This document shows, piece after piece, positions 36,657-47,058 of a stretch of 64,000 nt of DNA (positions are counted from its first letter, which is position 1; each line of letters starts with the position of its first letter). The notes under the pieces were generated by a model, which was not told the DNA's origin, searched no databases, and saw only the letters and a list, made by a program, of their open reading frames with translations. The DNA lies in assembly GCA_021234155.1 (NCBI GenBank), contig JAJEKV010000017.1, positions 4,006,792-4,070,791 of the forward strand, read 5' to 3'. The stretch comes from Isoetes taiwanensis (lineage: Eukaryota > Streptophyta > Lycopodiopsida > Isoetales > Isoetaceae). A program made the position numbers and the translations under genes.

Positions 36657-37612
36657 GGGCAGAAAATTTTAGATTGGAAGCAAGCGATCAATCCAGCTCC
36701 ATGAATTGGGCGGATGATGAGAAGGGAGCCATGGCCGAGCTCTGAGAGCTCCTGGCCTGTAATGTTAGAACAAGACTATTGACCTTGTGTCAATGTGTTG
36801 TATTTCCTAGGAATTTTCTCCATCCCTCCTTTTGTAATAAGAAAACTTCCAGTAAAAATTTGCCCCCGTGGAAGTATAATTGCCAACAATTCTTCCTTGA
36901 CACTTTAGAACTCACTAGATCGTGCCATTCTTTGAACAACGTGTATTTTTTCCTGACACAGAGCATATGTGGCCATATCCATTGGGAATAAGATCCATTA
37001 AAAGCCGGCCACGTGGTTGAATTGTCCATGTCAGCATGAGCTACTGTTGAAAATGACGCCATCTATGACAATCTATGACTATGACACCATCTATAACAAT
37101 CTATTGTTTTGTACCATCATTTCAGTATCACTTAGTAAATTATATCTCGGGTTTTGAAGTTTGTAATAAGAAAGTGAAAAAGTTGTCAGTACTTTTTGTC
37201 TCTGGAGCATTCCTTTTAAGCAGCCATCTTTGATTGATCTTTCCTCTTGTCAAGAAGATGCCATGATTCCTTTGGCATCACTATCTTCATGTCTTGGGAC
37301 GACATTTTCTAAAGTACTGTGTGCTCAGACTTCTAGTCTTTTACTTTTGCAAGAGTGGAGAAGTATCATCAACATGCCGGGTTCGAAATTAGAATTTGCC
37401 CTAACCATTAAAAATGCCTGCTTACGTTTAAGGCTACCGGAAATACATGAAATTATAATGCATTTTCCCTGAAATCCTTAGAAATTTCTATGAAAATGGC
37501 CTGAAAAAAAATGCCAGGAATATTTTTTGGTTATCGAAAATTTTTTAGAATGGCCGGATTTTTTTCGTGGTCGAACCCCCAATTTCGAACCCTGCATGCC
37601 ATCGGCCATTAA
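36657..37612. promoter_or_regulatory. Upstream region of the ABCC gene (copied twice elsewhere)
   Basis: This DNA precedes the start codon of the minus-strand transporter and should hold its promoter and 5' untranslated region. I cannot place a TATA box or start site firmly. Its value is in its copies: 41490-42127 plus 45470-45577 repeat all of it, and 50982-51430 repeats 36747-37205. A small hAT-like element (37378-37594) is present here and absent in the 45.5-kb copy. Confidence 0.6.
37378..37594. mobile_element. hAT-like MITE (217 bp) with an empty-site control
   Basis: The ends CGGGTTCGAAATT and AATTTCGAACCCTG are inverted repeats. CATGC flanks both sides directly (37373-37377 and 37595-37599). 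The duplicated copy at 45555-45575 reads straight through this point without the insert, which proves the insertion and dates it after the duplication or to this copy only. The CAGGG-type terminus resembles hAT elements, but the visible duplication is 5-6 bases rather than 8. Confidence 0.8.
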
Positions 37613-37632
37613 GAATATCTAGCATTATAATA

Positions 37633-37761
37633 GGGTTTTTTTTTTTTTTTTTTTTTGTACTGTTTTCTCTAAGTTTTCATATGATTTGGTAGCCGTATTC
37701 ATCCAGGTGTACTAAATAGTATTTCTAGAGTGCATCCTTTTGTTAGCCGTTGATTTTAGAA
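37633..37761. mobile_element. Solo arm of the 11.2-kb inverted-repeat family
   Basis: Words in order (GTTTTCTCTAAG, GGTGTACTAA, TCTAGAGTGCATC, GTTGATTTTAG) match the right arm of the element at 11225-11671. No left arm is found, so this is a fragment. A run of over 20 T lies at its left side. Confidence 0.55.
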
Positions 37762-38750
37762 AAAGGGGCAAATCCTGTGGTAGAGGCTTTTTTTGTGGTG
37801 GGTGTGAATATCCTCACATTAGTTTTAGGGTTTTTTTTTAGGGTTGTGTGAATTAGGGTCTAGTCTGATTTTTTTTAGGGTTGCTAGGTCGAAGCAGAGC
37901 AGATGAAAGAGACTTTGATTCAGAAATTCGAAGCAAAGACAAGGCCCAACGAACAAAAAAGGACTAACAGAGTAACCCATCCTGAAGAACCCATGCCACA
38001 TTATAAGGCTTGTCACTCTGAGCGTAAGTGTGTCCCAAGACAGAGCGATTTTAAACCTTCTGCTGCCTAATCATAGCATCATAACATGGATATTCAGGCC
38101 GTATGCTTTTGGACATGATTGACGATGGCAACAGAACCGGGGATATCATGAATCAATCCCCCTCTGAAGTATATGCAGCATTTGCAGTGGAAGGTAACAC
38201 GATGATTTTAAGTTCTTATTGGCACACAATTATTATGGTTCTGCTTTAGGTACTGGTTTCGTCGGTAAAAGGACTCCAACTGCAACCAGTAAAATGTTTA
38301 ACAGGTATAACGATTCATGCCTAGAACACTGGAAAAAAAATTCTTCCACTATTCAACATACTTCTCCACCAACCTCAGACAATACCTAGGATTTATGGAC
38401 AGATGACAAGCCATCATAGTTTTTGCTACTTGCAGCCCTGGATTGCAACTCCATAAGACCTGTAAGCATCCAGTTTTGACTAAATCTGGGCTTGGGTCAC
38501 CAAGTGTTGAGGAGGAAGCTCCTGCTTGCAAAAGACGATGAAATTTTATGTTTGCAGATAACAAAACTTATTTTGAGGTAACTGGTCTGACATGGATATG
38601 TTGAAAATTAGGCATTAAATTGAATTGTGGTCAGGCTTTCATTCGGTCCTGTGAAATGCTGGTTTCTATTTTGTGTTATCTTGACATTTGAATATGCCTA
38701 CCCATTTTTTCATTTGGGTACTTGTTTTCTTGTAATATGTTTTCTACAAG
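37762..38750. other. Unassigned DNA with possible exon scraps
   Basis: Two stretches look exon-like: 38108-38193 (reading MLLDMIDDGNRTGDIM...) and 38250-38305 after a good acceptor (GTGFVGKRTP...). I recall similar GFVGKRTP words in plant LIN-9/ALWAYS EARLY proteins, but the match is too short to name. These scraps do not supply the missing N-terminus of the gene at 38.75 kb. Confidence 0.3.
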
Positions 38751-39330
38751 ATGTATTACTTACTTGAAAAAATTAATGGGGAGGCCAATGTGGCAGCAGT
38801 AGAGGCTGCTAGCAAGACAGGTTAGTGCTCTGATTATGGAGCCAGGGATTAAAATATTTTTAAAAACTCCCATCCTTTTTCAGGTATTCCAAGGTTTGTC
38901 TACATCTCAGTGCATGATTACGAACTTCCATCATTTGTTTTAGACTCTAGTTATTTCTCTGAAAAGAGAAAAGCAGAACAGAGTGTACTGTCAAAGTTCC
39001 CAAATACTGGTAATTTCCTACACTTGTCTACCATACAAATACCATGCATTTTAGTAACAAAAGCTGTTTCTATCAGGCACTGTTCTCCGACCTGGATTTA
39101 TATATAGAAAGAGACGAGTGAATGGTGTGGATGTGCCCTTAGATGTCATTGGTCGACCTTTAGAAAGTTTTCTTTTGACCGTGGAGAAATATGTGAAGCC
39201 ATTAAATTCTTTGCCAGGTTCAGATTTGCTTCTTACATCTCCAGTGAGTGTCGATGATGTAGCTGGAGCTGCCATAAATGCAGTCTTAGATGATTCCATG
39301 TTTGGGGTCTTCAATATTGAGCAAATCTGA
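38751..39330 (+). pseudogene. COQ11-like NAD(P)-binding (SDR/NDUFA9-like) protein, C-terminal part
   Basis: Three exons with good GT-AG borders (38751-38820, 38884-39009, 39077-39330) give one frame. Readable blocks are INGEANVAAVEAASKTG, PRFVYISVHDYELP, SEKRKAEQSVLSKFPNTG, VLRPGFIY, VNGVDVPLDVIGRPLE and SDLLLTSPVSVDDVAGAAINA, ending FGVFNIEQI-stop. This is the C-terminal half of the plant family of At5g15910/At5g10730, related to yeast Coq11, an atypical short-chain dehydrogenase linked to ubiquinone biosynthesis. The N-terminal Rossmann GxxGxxG part is not found upstream, so the copy looks truncated. A change in the usual FIYGKR motif (G to R) also suggests relaxed selection. It could still be the 3' end of a real gene if the first exons lie across a long or rearranged intron. 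Confidence 0.75.
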
Positions 39331-40096
39331 TGAGGCTCTCATTTTCGGCGACCAGAGCTTCCAGTTCATGCAAGGAGGTTGCTGGTTCTAGTTCATGGGT
39401 TACAATACAAGTTCCGAAATGGCTAGGAGAGCAAAAGAGTATGACTGATTATGTCTAAATGGCAAATTTGTACAGAATGTTAGAACTGTGTTTAAAATGG
39501 TGACTTCTACAACTGTTGCTCTCAGTAAGTGAATAACTATATTTATGTCAGGAAGAGACTGAAGCATTTCTTGTGGGAAGTACAAGCTTATATGCAAAGC
39601 CATCAAAGCCATGAAGATGCTTTGTTTTCCAAGTGGTATCCTTAGTACATATTGTCTTGGGTAACCAATTGTATCCAGTATATGTAGCTTGAAGAAGGTA
39701 GGTACCAGTTATTGTGATTTGACTTCCCGGGTGGTTCATTTTATAGGCAAAACATTTACAGAAACAGAAATTTCCATGATGATCGTCTTGTCATTGTTAG
39801 CATGTTTCTAAATTCTTAGTTTTGTTGCTGCACTTGTTCCTTTCAGATTTGGTCTTGAACTAATGTTTTCTGTTTTTTAAATGTGTTACCATTTGTCTAT
39901 TATATCTATTATGGTATTATGTCACACTTAATATTAGGACTTCGAATGTAATAGCTTGTTTTTAGCTCTACTACCATTTTCTATTATGATTCATATGCAC
40001 TAAGGAATCTCCATGCACAGATATTATATGTACAATATTACATGCACTAAGAAAACTCCATGCACAATATTCCATGCACCCCTACACCATCCTTAA
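39331..40096. other. Unassigned AT-rich DNA
   Basis: No gene is seen. A repeated CATGCAC word occurs several times between 40000 and 40080. Confidence 0.5.
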
Positions 40097-40124
40097 GGCC
40101 CCGAGGGGCCAAAAAATTTTTTAG
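40097..40124 (+). other. GC hairpin plus A6T6 tract ending in TTAG
   Basis: GGCCCC-GA-GGGGCC forms a hairpin followed by six A, six T and AG. It repeats the arrangement at 13776-13801, again directly left of a foldback element. Confidence 0.4.
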
Positions 40125-40500
40125 TTAACACAAACCATTAACACACAACTACCATTAACATTATTAACACAAACCATTGCATTTGACACATTTAAATTAA
40201 AATCCTTCTTAAACCCCCTTTGGTTTGGGTGCATATTCACACGGGGGGTTACGTAGGGCAGCGAGAGCCCCAAAAAATTTACAATACATGTACAAAATTA
40301 ACACCATTAAGTATATTCTCTCAAACCTTATAGTATTTTGCAAACCTTAATATACAGTATACAAAAACTTGTACATGCATACCCCAAAAACGAGGATCGC
40401 TATGTACGGTCCAGATCTTGGAATAAATGGCAAATATGCCCATCCGAGCGACTCTCGTTGCCCGAGTAACCCCGTGTGAATATGCACCCAAAAAAAAAAA
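40125..40500 (+). mobile_element. Long-TIR foldback element, copy 3 (right arm truncated)
   Basis: The left arm and the centre match copy 2 (13808-14252). The right arm is cut off after GTGTGAATATGCACCC and an A-run, exactly where the duplicated ABCC DNA begins at 40503. The junction suggests that the duplicated block landed in, or recombined with, this element. Confidence 0.75.
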
Positions 40501-40502
40501 CC

Positions 40503-41490
40503 CCAAATACTTCTGTTAGAAACATTGGACCTGCTGGTACCAGAAAGGTGGTGCGATCACAGGGATCTCTACTACATGCTAATAAACTCCTCCGTCCCTG
40601 CAACCTTCCCGTGATTGACATTTTCTACCCACTTAATTGCCGCGAGATAAAGTGCAGTTTTTACAAAGGACGAGAGAGAAGAACCCATCAAGAAAAAAAA
40701 AACAAAGATACGACAAAAAATACGTTGGCCAAGATAGATCCCCAAAACAGTTACGCCAACATATAGCATAATGCATGAGTAATTCCTCTATCAAAGGACC
40801 GCATAAGCCTATACATTACCACACATTTGAAAAAAAAACTGCTTTAATAAAGACAGGGATGAGCTAATGGAACTCACGTCTCATATAAGTCTTTCAAATC
40901 TAGTACAAACCGGAACTTTATGGCATGTGCAATAACGTAGTAAAGCATAGCAAACCGGAAATGCCAAGCATACTCATAAACATAAGTTTTCATTTCAATT
41001 AGCAGCAGTATGAATATTGCAACCCAAGTGATGAATGAGAGTGACAAAGAGGCGATCCAGAACGACAAACTAACGTGGGTTATATCTGTAATAACAACGG
41101 ATACTGAGTTGGTCACATGAATTTTGTACCTCATACGGTGGAATTGATGTTGGGAATCCACATTATCTACAGAGAGTCCCAAAAAAACTGCAACCATGGC
41201 TCTATCATACAAAGATCCGAAGAATCAACATAAAAATATGACCGGTTCTCCGTTGTAATTTGTATCTTGCTAGGGTGGAGTTATAGAGGAGAGCTCTAAT
41301 CCTCCGTAGAAACGGCGTGAGAGCACCAACAACGTGGTCAAGCCCAAAAATACAATCTCTACGTGACACGGGTGTCAAAGCTCCAAAACCATTGCCAACT
41401 GCGGTGACCCACAAGCCTCCGGGCAAAGGCTTGCAAAAAGGAATTCAAAGATATCGAGTAAGCCATGGAAATGGCGTGCGGGTGGCTCAT
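40503..41490 (-). pseudogene. Truncated duplicate of the ABCC gene 5' end (exons 1-3)
   Basis: Reading minus strand, this repeats exons 1-3 and intervening introns of the transporter at 25.3-36.6 kb. Its inner end adds about 53 bases (40503-40555) from a later intron (34266-34317), so the copy skips 34318-35726, including exons 4 and 5. Frameshifts break exon 1 (after GNGFGALTP the frame is lost). No nucleotide-binding domain is present, so it cannot make a transporter. Exon 2 stays readable (FITWVAIFILLLIEMKTY...). Many differences from the parent are 1-3 base indels. Confidence 0.9.
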
Positions 41491-42127
41491 GGGCAAACAA
41501 TTTTAGATTGGAAGCAAGCGATCAATCCAGCTCCATGAATTGGGCGGATGATGAGAAGGGAGCCATGGCCGAGCTCGAGAGCTCCCGGCCCTGTAATGTT
41601 AGAACAAGACTATTGACCTTGTGTCAATGTGTTGTATTTCCTAGGAATTTTCTCCATCCCTCCTTTTGTAATAAGAAAACTTCCAAAGTAAAATTTTGCC
41701 CGTGGGAAGTATAATTGCCAACAATTCTTCCTTGACACTTTAGGACTCACTAGATCGTGCCATTCTTTGAACAACGTGTATTTTTCCCGACCACGAGCAT
41801 ATGTGGCCATATCCATTGGGAATAAGATCCATTAAAAGCCGGCCACGTGGTTGAATTGTCCATGTCAGCATGAGCTACTGTTGAAAATGACGCCATCTAT
41901 GACAATCTATGACTATGACACCATCTATAACAATCTATTGTTTTGTACCATTATTTCAGTATCACTTAATAAATTATATCTCGGCTCGGGTTTCGAAGTT
42001 TGTAATAAGAAAGTGAAAAAGGTGTCAGTACTTTTTGTCTCTGGAGCATTCCTTTTAAGCAGCCATCTTTGATTGATCTTTCCTCTTGTCAAGAAGATGC
42101 CATGATTCCTTTGGCATCACTATCTTC
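41491..42127. repeat. Duplicate of the ABCC upstream region, left part
   Basis: It matches 36657-37287 closely. Identity stops at CTATCTTC (42127), where the GC-rich/MULE insert begins, and resumes with GTCTTGGGA at about 45470. Confidence 0.9.
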
Positions 42128-42185
42128 TGTGTGCTTGACGGCTCAAGATATATATACCCTGTATTCGGGGATCCCGGAGCTAGAG

Positions 42186-43135
42186 ATCCCGTCCTCCGGA
42201 ATCCCCAGGCGTTCTCGACGGGATCCGTTCGGGGACCCCGTTTTTCAAATCTTGACACATGCGGTACACAAAGGGTCGATCCGGGCCGTCCAAACCCCGT
42301 CGAATCTCCGTCGTCCGCAGAGATCCCCTCCTCCGGGATCACGCTCGGTGATCCCCTCCTCCGGGATCACGAAGGCCTGGTCGATATCCTCTCCCGATAT
42401 CGGCCGTGGTGATCCCCACCTCCGGGATCACATCCATGGCAGGGCTGTGATCCCATCCTCCGGGATCACGCCCCCCACGACCCCCCGTTATCCGCCACGG
42501 ACGCTGACCTGCCCGATATGCCACGATGTCCGCCACGCTGTAATTGGGTGATCCCGCCCTCCGGGATCCCAGGTCCGGGGCTGACCTGGCCGATGTGGCC
42601 ACGTCTGCCTGGCTGTTAGCGGCGACGGTTATCAGCCGTAGATCCCCTCCTCCGGGATCACGCTCGGTGATCCCCTCCTCCGGGATCACGAGGGCCTGGT
42701 CGATATCCTCTCCCGATATCGGCCGTGGTGATCCCCACCTCCGGGATCACATCCATGACATGGCCGTGATCCCATCCTCCGGGATCACGCCACCCACGAC
42801 CCCCCCGTTATCCGCCACGGACGCTGACTTGCCCGATATGCCACGATGTTCGCCACGCGGTAATTGGGTGATCCCGCCCTCCGGGATCCCAGGTCCGGGG
42901 CTGACCTGGCCGATGTGGCCACGTCTGCCTGGCTGTTAGCGGCGACGGTTATCAGCCGTTGCGATTCCGACCTCCAGGATCAGCACGTTGATTGCACCTG
43001 TGATTCCGGAGGCCGGTATATGAAAGCGTATGGACGTTGGAGATTGAAGCGTAGACCCACCCAACGGCCCATGCACGGACTGGCCACTCGAATGAGGACA
43101 CGTGGAGGTTCTGAGACCATCCTCCGGGATCACTC
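42186..43135. repeat. GC-rich array of inverted-repeat motifs in two 319-bp tandem units
   Basis: About a dozen copies of GTGATCCC-N7-GGGATCAC occur, for example at 42348-42370, about 42408, 42446 and 42548, and again at 42667-42689 onward. The 7-base spacer is pyrimidine-rich (NNCCTCC). Units 42322-42640 and 42641-42959 are almost identical. A related motif with different arms, CGATATC-CTCTCCC-GATATCG, sits inside each unit. Degenerate copies flank the array on both sides up to 43130. The block is much more GC-rich than its surroundings and lies just upstream of the MULE transposase. It may be a subterminal transposase-binding region or a promoter; the function is inferred only. Confidence 0.85.
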
Positions 43136-43210
43136 CTGAGTACGTTGTTTCTCTGGTTTCTCTCTGCTGCATGTCGAAGTAGCTTGGTAGAGGAGCGGAA
43201 TGCCGCAGGC

Positions 43211-45510
43211 ATGGACGAACTAGAGGAGAAGAGAGAAGAGGTAATCGATTACTAAGTCATTTCAATGAAGAGACATGCATTCCCATTTATATTTTGAGTA
43301 TTTTTCTACAGCTAAGGGCTGAAATACAGCCCGAATCACCTCCAAATGGGTTGTTTGATCATGGCAATCTCCATTGGTATCCTGAAGAGCATCAGGTACC
43401 TACTATTCAAGGGGGTGGGCGGATGCTGCTGTGGACCTGCTACATCCACACCAACCGGGTTCAAGATTTTATTCTTGGGGAGCAGAAGAATTCCCAAGCA
43501 CCTTGCAACTTCTATCTCCGGAGCTCCGAGGCTGAGAGAGTGTTAAAAAGACCCTACAAAGATTCCTATTTGACCTTGAAGAGGTATAGACATTGTTAGA
43601 TTCATGTGTTTTTAATTGGAAATCATCATTGAGTGAACCAAGAAGTTATTGTGTTTGCTTGAAGTTATTTTGATTCATTTGAAGTGGTTCTTTTATAATT
43701 ACACTTAGGTCTACATTAACTTGTATTTGCATAATACAGATATTGGTGTTCATATGGACCTCAAGACATGACAGCAAACACTCATGTGGTTGAGGATGGA
43801 CCACGTCCACCGGGTAGACGCAGAAAAAGGGTTCAGAGGGGAGAGGGTGTACGTAGGGGCTGCCAGTGCCATTTCACAATCAGGCAACTCTATCTCCTTC
43901 CAGAATTTTCACATATCACTTATTATGGGTTTGATCACAAGAATATCCAAGGTTTGCCTTGCCATGGTAAGTCCATTGACCCTCGGCAAGGGATTAAGTT
44001 CAAGTTAGCACCCTGGATCTCACAAGAATTGAAGGATTGGGTCCGAGAAAAGCTTGTGCAATGGCACACTCCACGTAGTGTCATGAACATGCATGAAGAG
44101 AGATGGAGATTGAAGCGTGATGTGCATGGAACTGAAAGCATGTGTAGGGATGATGTGCTCAAAATTCGGGACGTATACATTGTTGAGAAGGGAGTTGTTC
44201 GTAACACATGGAAGCTGCATGATGATCTTCCAACTAGCATCTATATGTGGGTTCAACAACACCAAGATTCGGTGTTCATGTATGAGCAAGGAGACTTGTT
44301 TCAGTTAGGAGTTATGACTCCAATCCAAAGGGAATCCATGTTGAGATTTGGTAAGAATGGAGCCATTTGCATGGACTCTACCTTCAAAACAAATGACAAG
44401 AGATATGATTTTTCTTGAACCTTCAATTTGTACATTGATTTATTGGGTATGTATGTTTGTGCAGGTTCTATCTTTTCACACTCATCGCCTTTGATGAGTA
44501 TTCCAATGGTTTGCCATTGGCTTACGTTCTAACCAATTCTCAAGAGAGTGGAGCTATAACAAAGTGGATGCAAGCACTAAAGGAATCCTTATGCCAAGAT
44601 GATCCTGAATGGCAACCTTCTTGCATCATTACGGATGATGCCCATGCTGAGATAAAGGCTGTAAAGAATGTAAGTTGTTGAAACTTAATCCTTGGTTGTG
44701 ATTCCCTAATGTAGGTTATTTATGTTAGGTTTATGTGGTTGTGGTTGTGGTTATTTATGTAGGTTTTCCCTAATGTACCCGTGCAAATATGCATTTGGCA
44801 CGTGAGGAGGGCATGGATTAAATGGTTGCGTAAGAATGTGAAGAACAAGGTGGATCGAAACGAGTTGTTCAAGGAGCTTGGTTACATTATGTACAGGACA
44901 GAAGGCCCTCTTGGAGACAATGAGTATGGGGAAGAGTACAGGGAAGCTGTGAGGAAAGAGGCCACCAGGAAATTGGAAGAGTTAGTGAGGAAGTATCCTC
45001 AATACCCTAAGCTGGCAGCCTACATGAGTAAAGAGTGGACTAAAAACATTTGTCAATGGGTGTTGGCTACAAGGATGTACCCTCACTCTAACCAAGAGAC
45101 AAATGCTGCCATAGAGGCATGGCATTGTGCCTTGAATAGGCGCCTGGGCATTTCTAAACGTGCACTTCGAGGAAGGAGGATTGATTGGCTGCTCTACATC
45201 CTAACCAATAACGTGGAGACACACATGACATACATCAGGTATAGTTCCTACACATCTAATCCTTCTCTCTAGCCTTTGTGTTTATATGATTCCTTTGTGT
45301 TGTAGGTCCATGAAGGAAGCAGGCTTTGTAGTAAACACATCCCAGGAGGAGATAATAGAGTGCGCCATACGAGGTGCAAGGAAGATTGCTGATGAACAAG
45401 TTACATTCACCAACTTCGAGGAAGGTGAGGCAGAAGTGCAAAGCGAACGTACTCTAGGGCTAGGTCCTTACGTCTTGGGAACGACATTTTCTAAAGTACT
45501 GTGTGCTTAG
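43211..45510 (+). pseudogene. MULE-type transposase, six exons, 3'-truncated
   Basis: Exons 43211-43240, 43312-43583, 43740-44402, 44465-44669, 44763-45238 and 45306-45510 join in one frame of about 616 residues if the third intron's defective donor is allowed for. The start MDELEEKREE is chosen because it splices in frame to LRAEIQPESPP. A cysteine-rich N-terminal part reads YWCSYGPQD...RRGCQCHF. The catalytic DDE core is visible as MDSTFKTN, IITDDAH and QETNAAIEAWH, with ICIWHVRRAW between the last two. The C-terminal SWIM zinc domain expected in many MULE transposases is absent, and the frame runs into duplicated ABCC upstream DNA (GTTFSKVLCA-stop). The third intron begins AT in place of GT at 44403, a likely splice-site mutation. 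Transposition is therefore doubtful from this copy. Confidence 0.85.
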
Positions 45511-45577
45511 ACTTCTAGTCTTTTACTTTTGCAAGAGCGGAGAAGTATCATCAACGTGCCATCGGCCATTAAGAATA
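45470..45577. repeat. Duplicate of the ABCC upstream region, right part
   Basis: It continues the duplicate interrupted at 42127, matching 37288-37377 and 37595-37612. It lacks the 217-bp hAT-like insert found at the original site. Confidence 0.9.
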
Positions 45578-47058
45578 ATTTAACTTGCCGCGAATTTTAA
45601 GAAAAATTAACTTACTAACAACGTGCTCTCGCACACTGGGTTGCCCACTAGAAATTTGTACATACATAGATGGATTAAGTTTACCCAATTCGTTTGGTAT
45701 TGGGGGAGGGTATTCTCGCAATGGTGGAAACTATGATTCTGGTATTGTATTGTATTGGAAATGGTATGTTTGTGCATGTTTGAGCTGCTTCTTTGTTGTG
45801 AGGGGCAAGTTTCTATTTCAGTGTTGTCTTCCTGTCATGTCTTTTTAAGTGAACTCAATGGTGTAAAAAAAGAAATTTAGAGTCTGTTTTGGGAAGCTCC
45901 CGCGTGTCGATATGCCAGTGGCTTGAATTTGGAAAGCACGGGGAGGCGGCAGGGCAGCAGGCAGGAGCACACCTGCGGGCTGTGGACATGCCGGATATGC
46001 CAGTTGCAAATGGAGCTGCAGTTCTCTCATATCGACTTCAGTTGAGGCAGGGGCAGAGCAGGGCAAGTTTGTATAGAGCAGGAGGAGGGGCGGGGCCTGC
46101 GAAGCCGCTTTAGGCCTCTCAGACATTGTTTTCTGTTGTGCAAGGATCAGTGGGTTCAAGTCCCATATTCATTTCTTCGTCCGTTTATTTCTTCTTGTGG
46201 GGGATTTCTTGTGTGTTTATTTCTTACAGGGGTTAGTGTTTAGGCATCCGGGTGTCCGGCCCTATTTGAGATGGCAAGCTGGTTCTCTTGCTAAAATGCA
46301 AGGGAAGTAAAACAGAATAGAGGGTTTCGTCCCCTGCCAGAATGGAGGAGCATGCCGCATTAGATCTGGCCCTGAGCAGATTAGCCCTTACTCCTGTATA
46401 TCCGGCAACCAATCGGCCTCTTTTCCCCCGGTTCGTCGGATTTGACCCTTTCTTTAGGGTTCCGACTTAGAGTAGCTTCCTTTTCGTAAGAATTTTTCGT
46501 CTCCAACACAAGGATTTATTGCTGGAACTGCTTGAGAGCATCTTCGCCTTGCATATTCGGCTAATCGGCCCTGATCTTTCGCCCTGCTCTTTCCCCAGGC
46601 TCTGATTCGGCCCTACTTCTTGCTTCGAGTAGCTTCTATTATTTATCCCCTTGCTTTTGATCTCGCCTTATTCTTTTCCACCGCTTCACGTAATGCCAAT
46701 GGTCATGTGTTTTCATGTGTTTTATTTCTGCACCTTTGAAATTTGTATGGGTCACGGCTTGCAAAAAACAGAGGGCCCTTGGCATAAAAGGAGGAATATT
46801 CCTCCCATCAACGGCCCCAATTGAAAAATGAAAACATCCCATAAAGAATGTAATAACAGAAGGAGAGTTGTGAATAGAGTTTGAAGTTGAATCAGTTGCA
46901 CTAATTCTAATTATGAAATACAATTATTTGTTACATATTGTTGGCAATCGATGGCCATTGAACTCTAGGCCTTAAACATTTAAGGGATATATCCCTTGAC
47001 CATTAAGGCAAGAGGGCCAATGAAAAAATGGTCTAGGGGATATTAAACATATGGGGGG
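45578..47058. other. Unassigned DNA
   Basis: No gene recognised. A GC-richer patch lies at 45890-46120, and the word GGGTTCAAGTCCC at about 46150 resembles a tRNA T-arm (B box), but no complete tRNA fold was found around it. Confidence 0.45.

Noticed and set aside
42069-42939. Long overlapping frames across the GC-rich array (up to 160 codons)
   Set aside because: They are open on several frames only because the repeat lacks AT-rich stop codons; the translations merely repeat RDPSSGIT-like words.
46100-46200. Possible tRNA gene or SINE from GGGTTCAAGTCCC
   Set aside because: The T-arm-like word is present, but I found no matching acceptor stem, D-arm or anticodon arm and no A box at the right distance.
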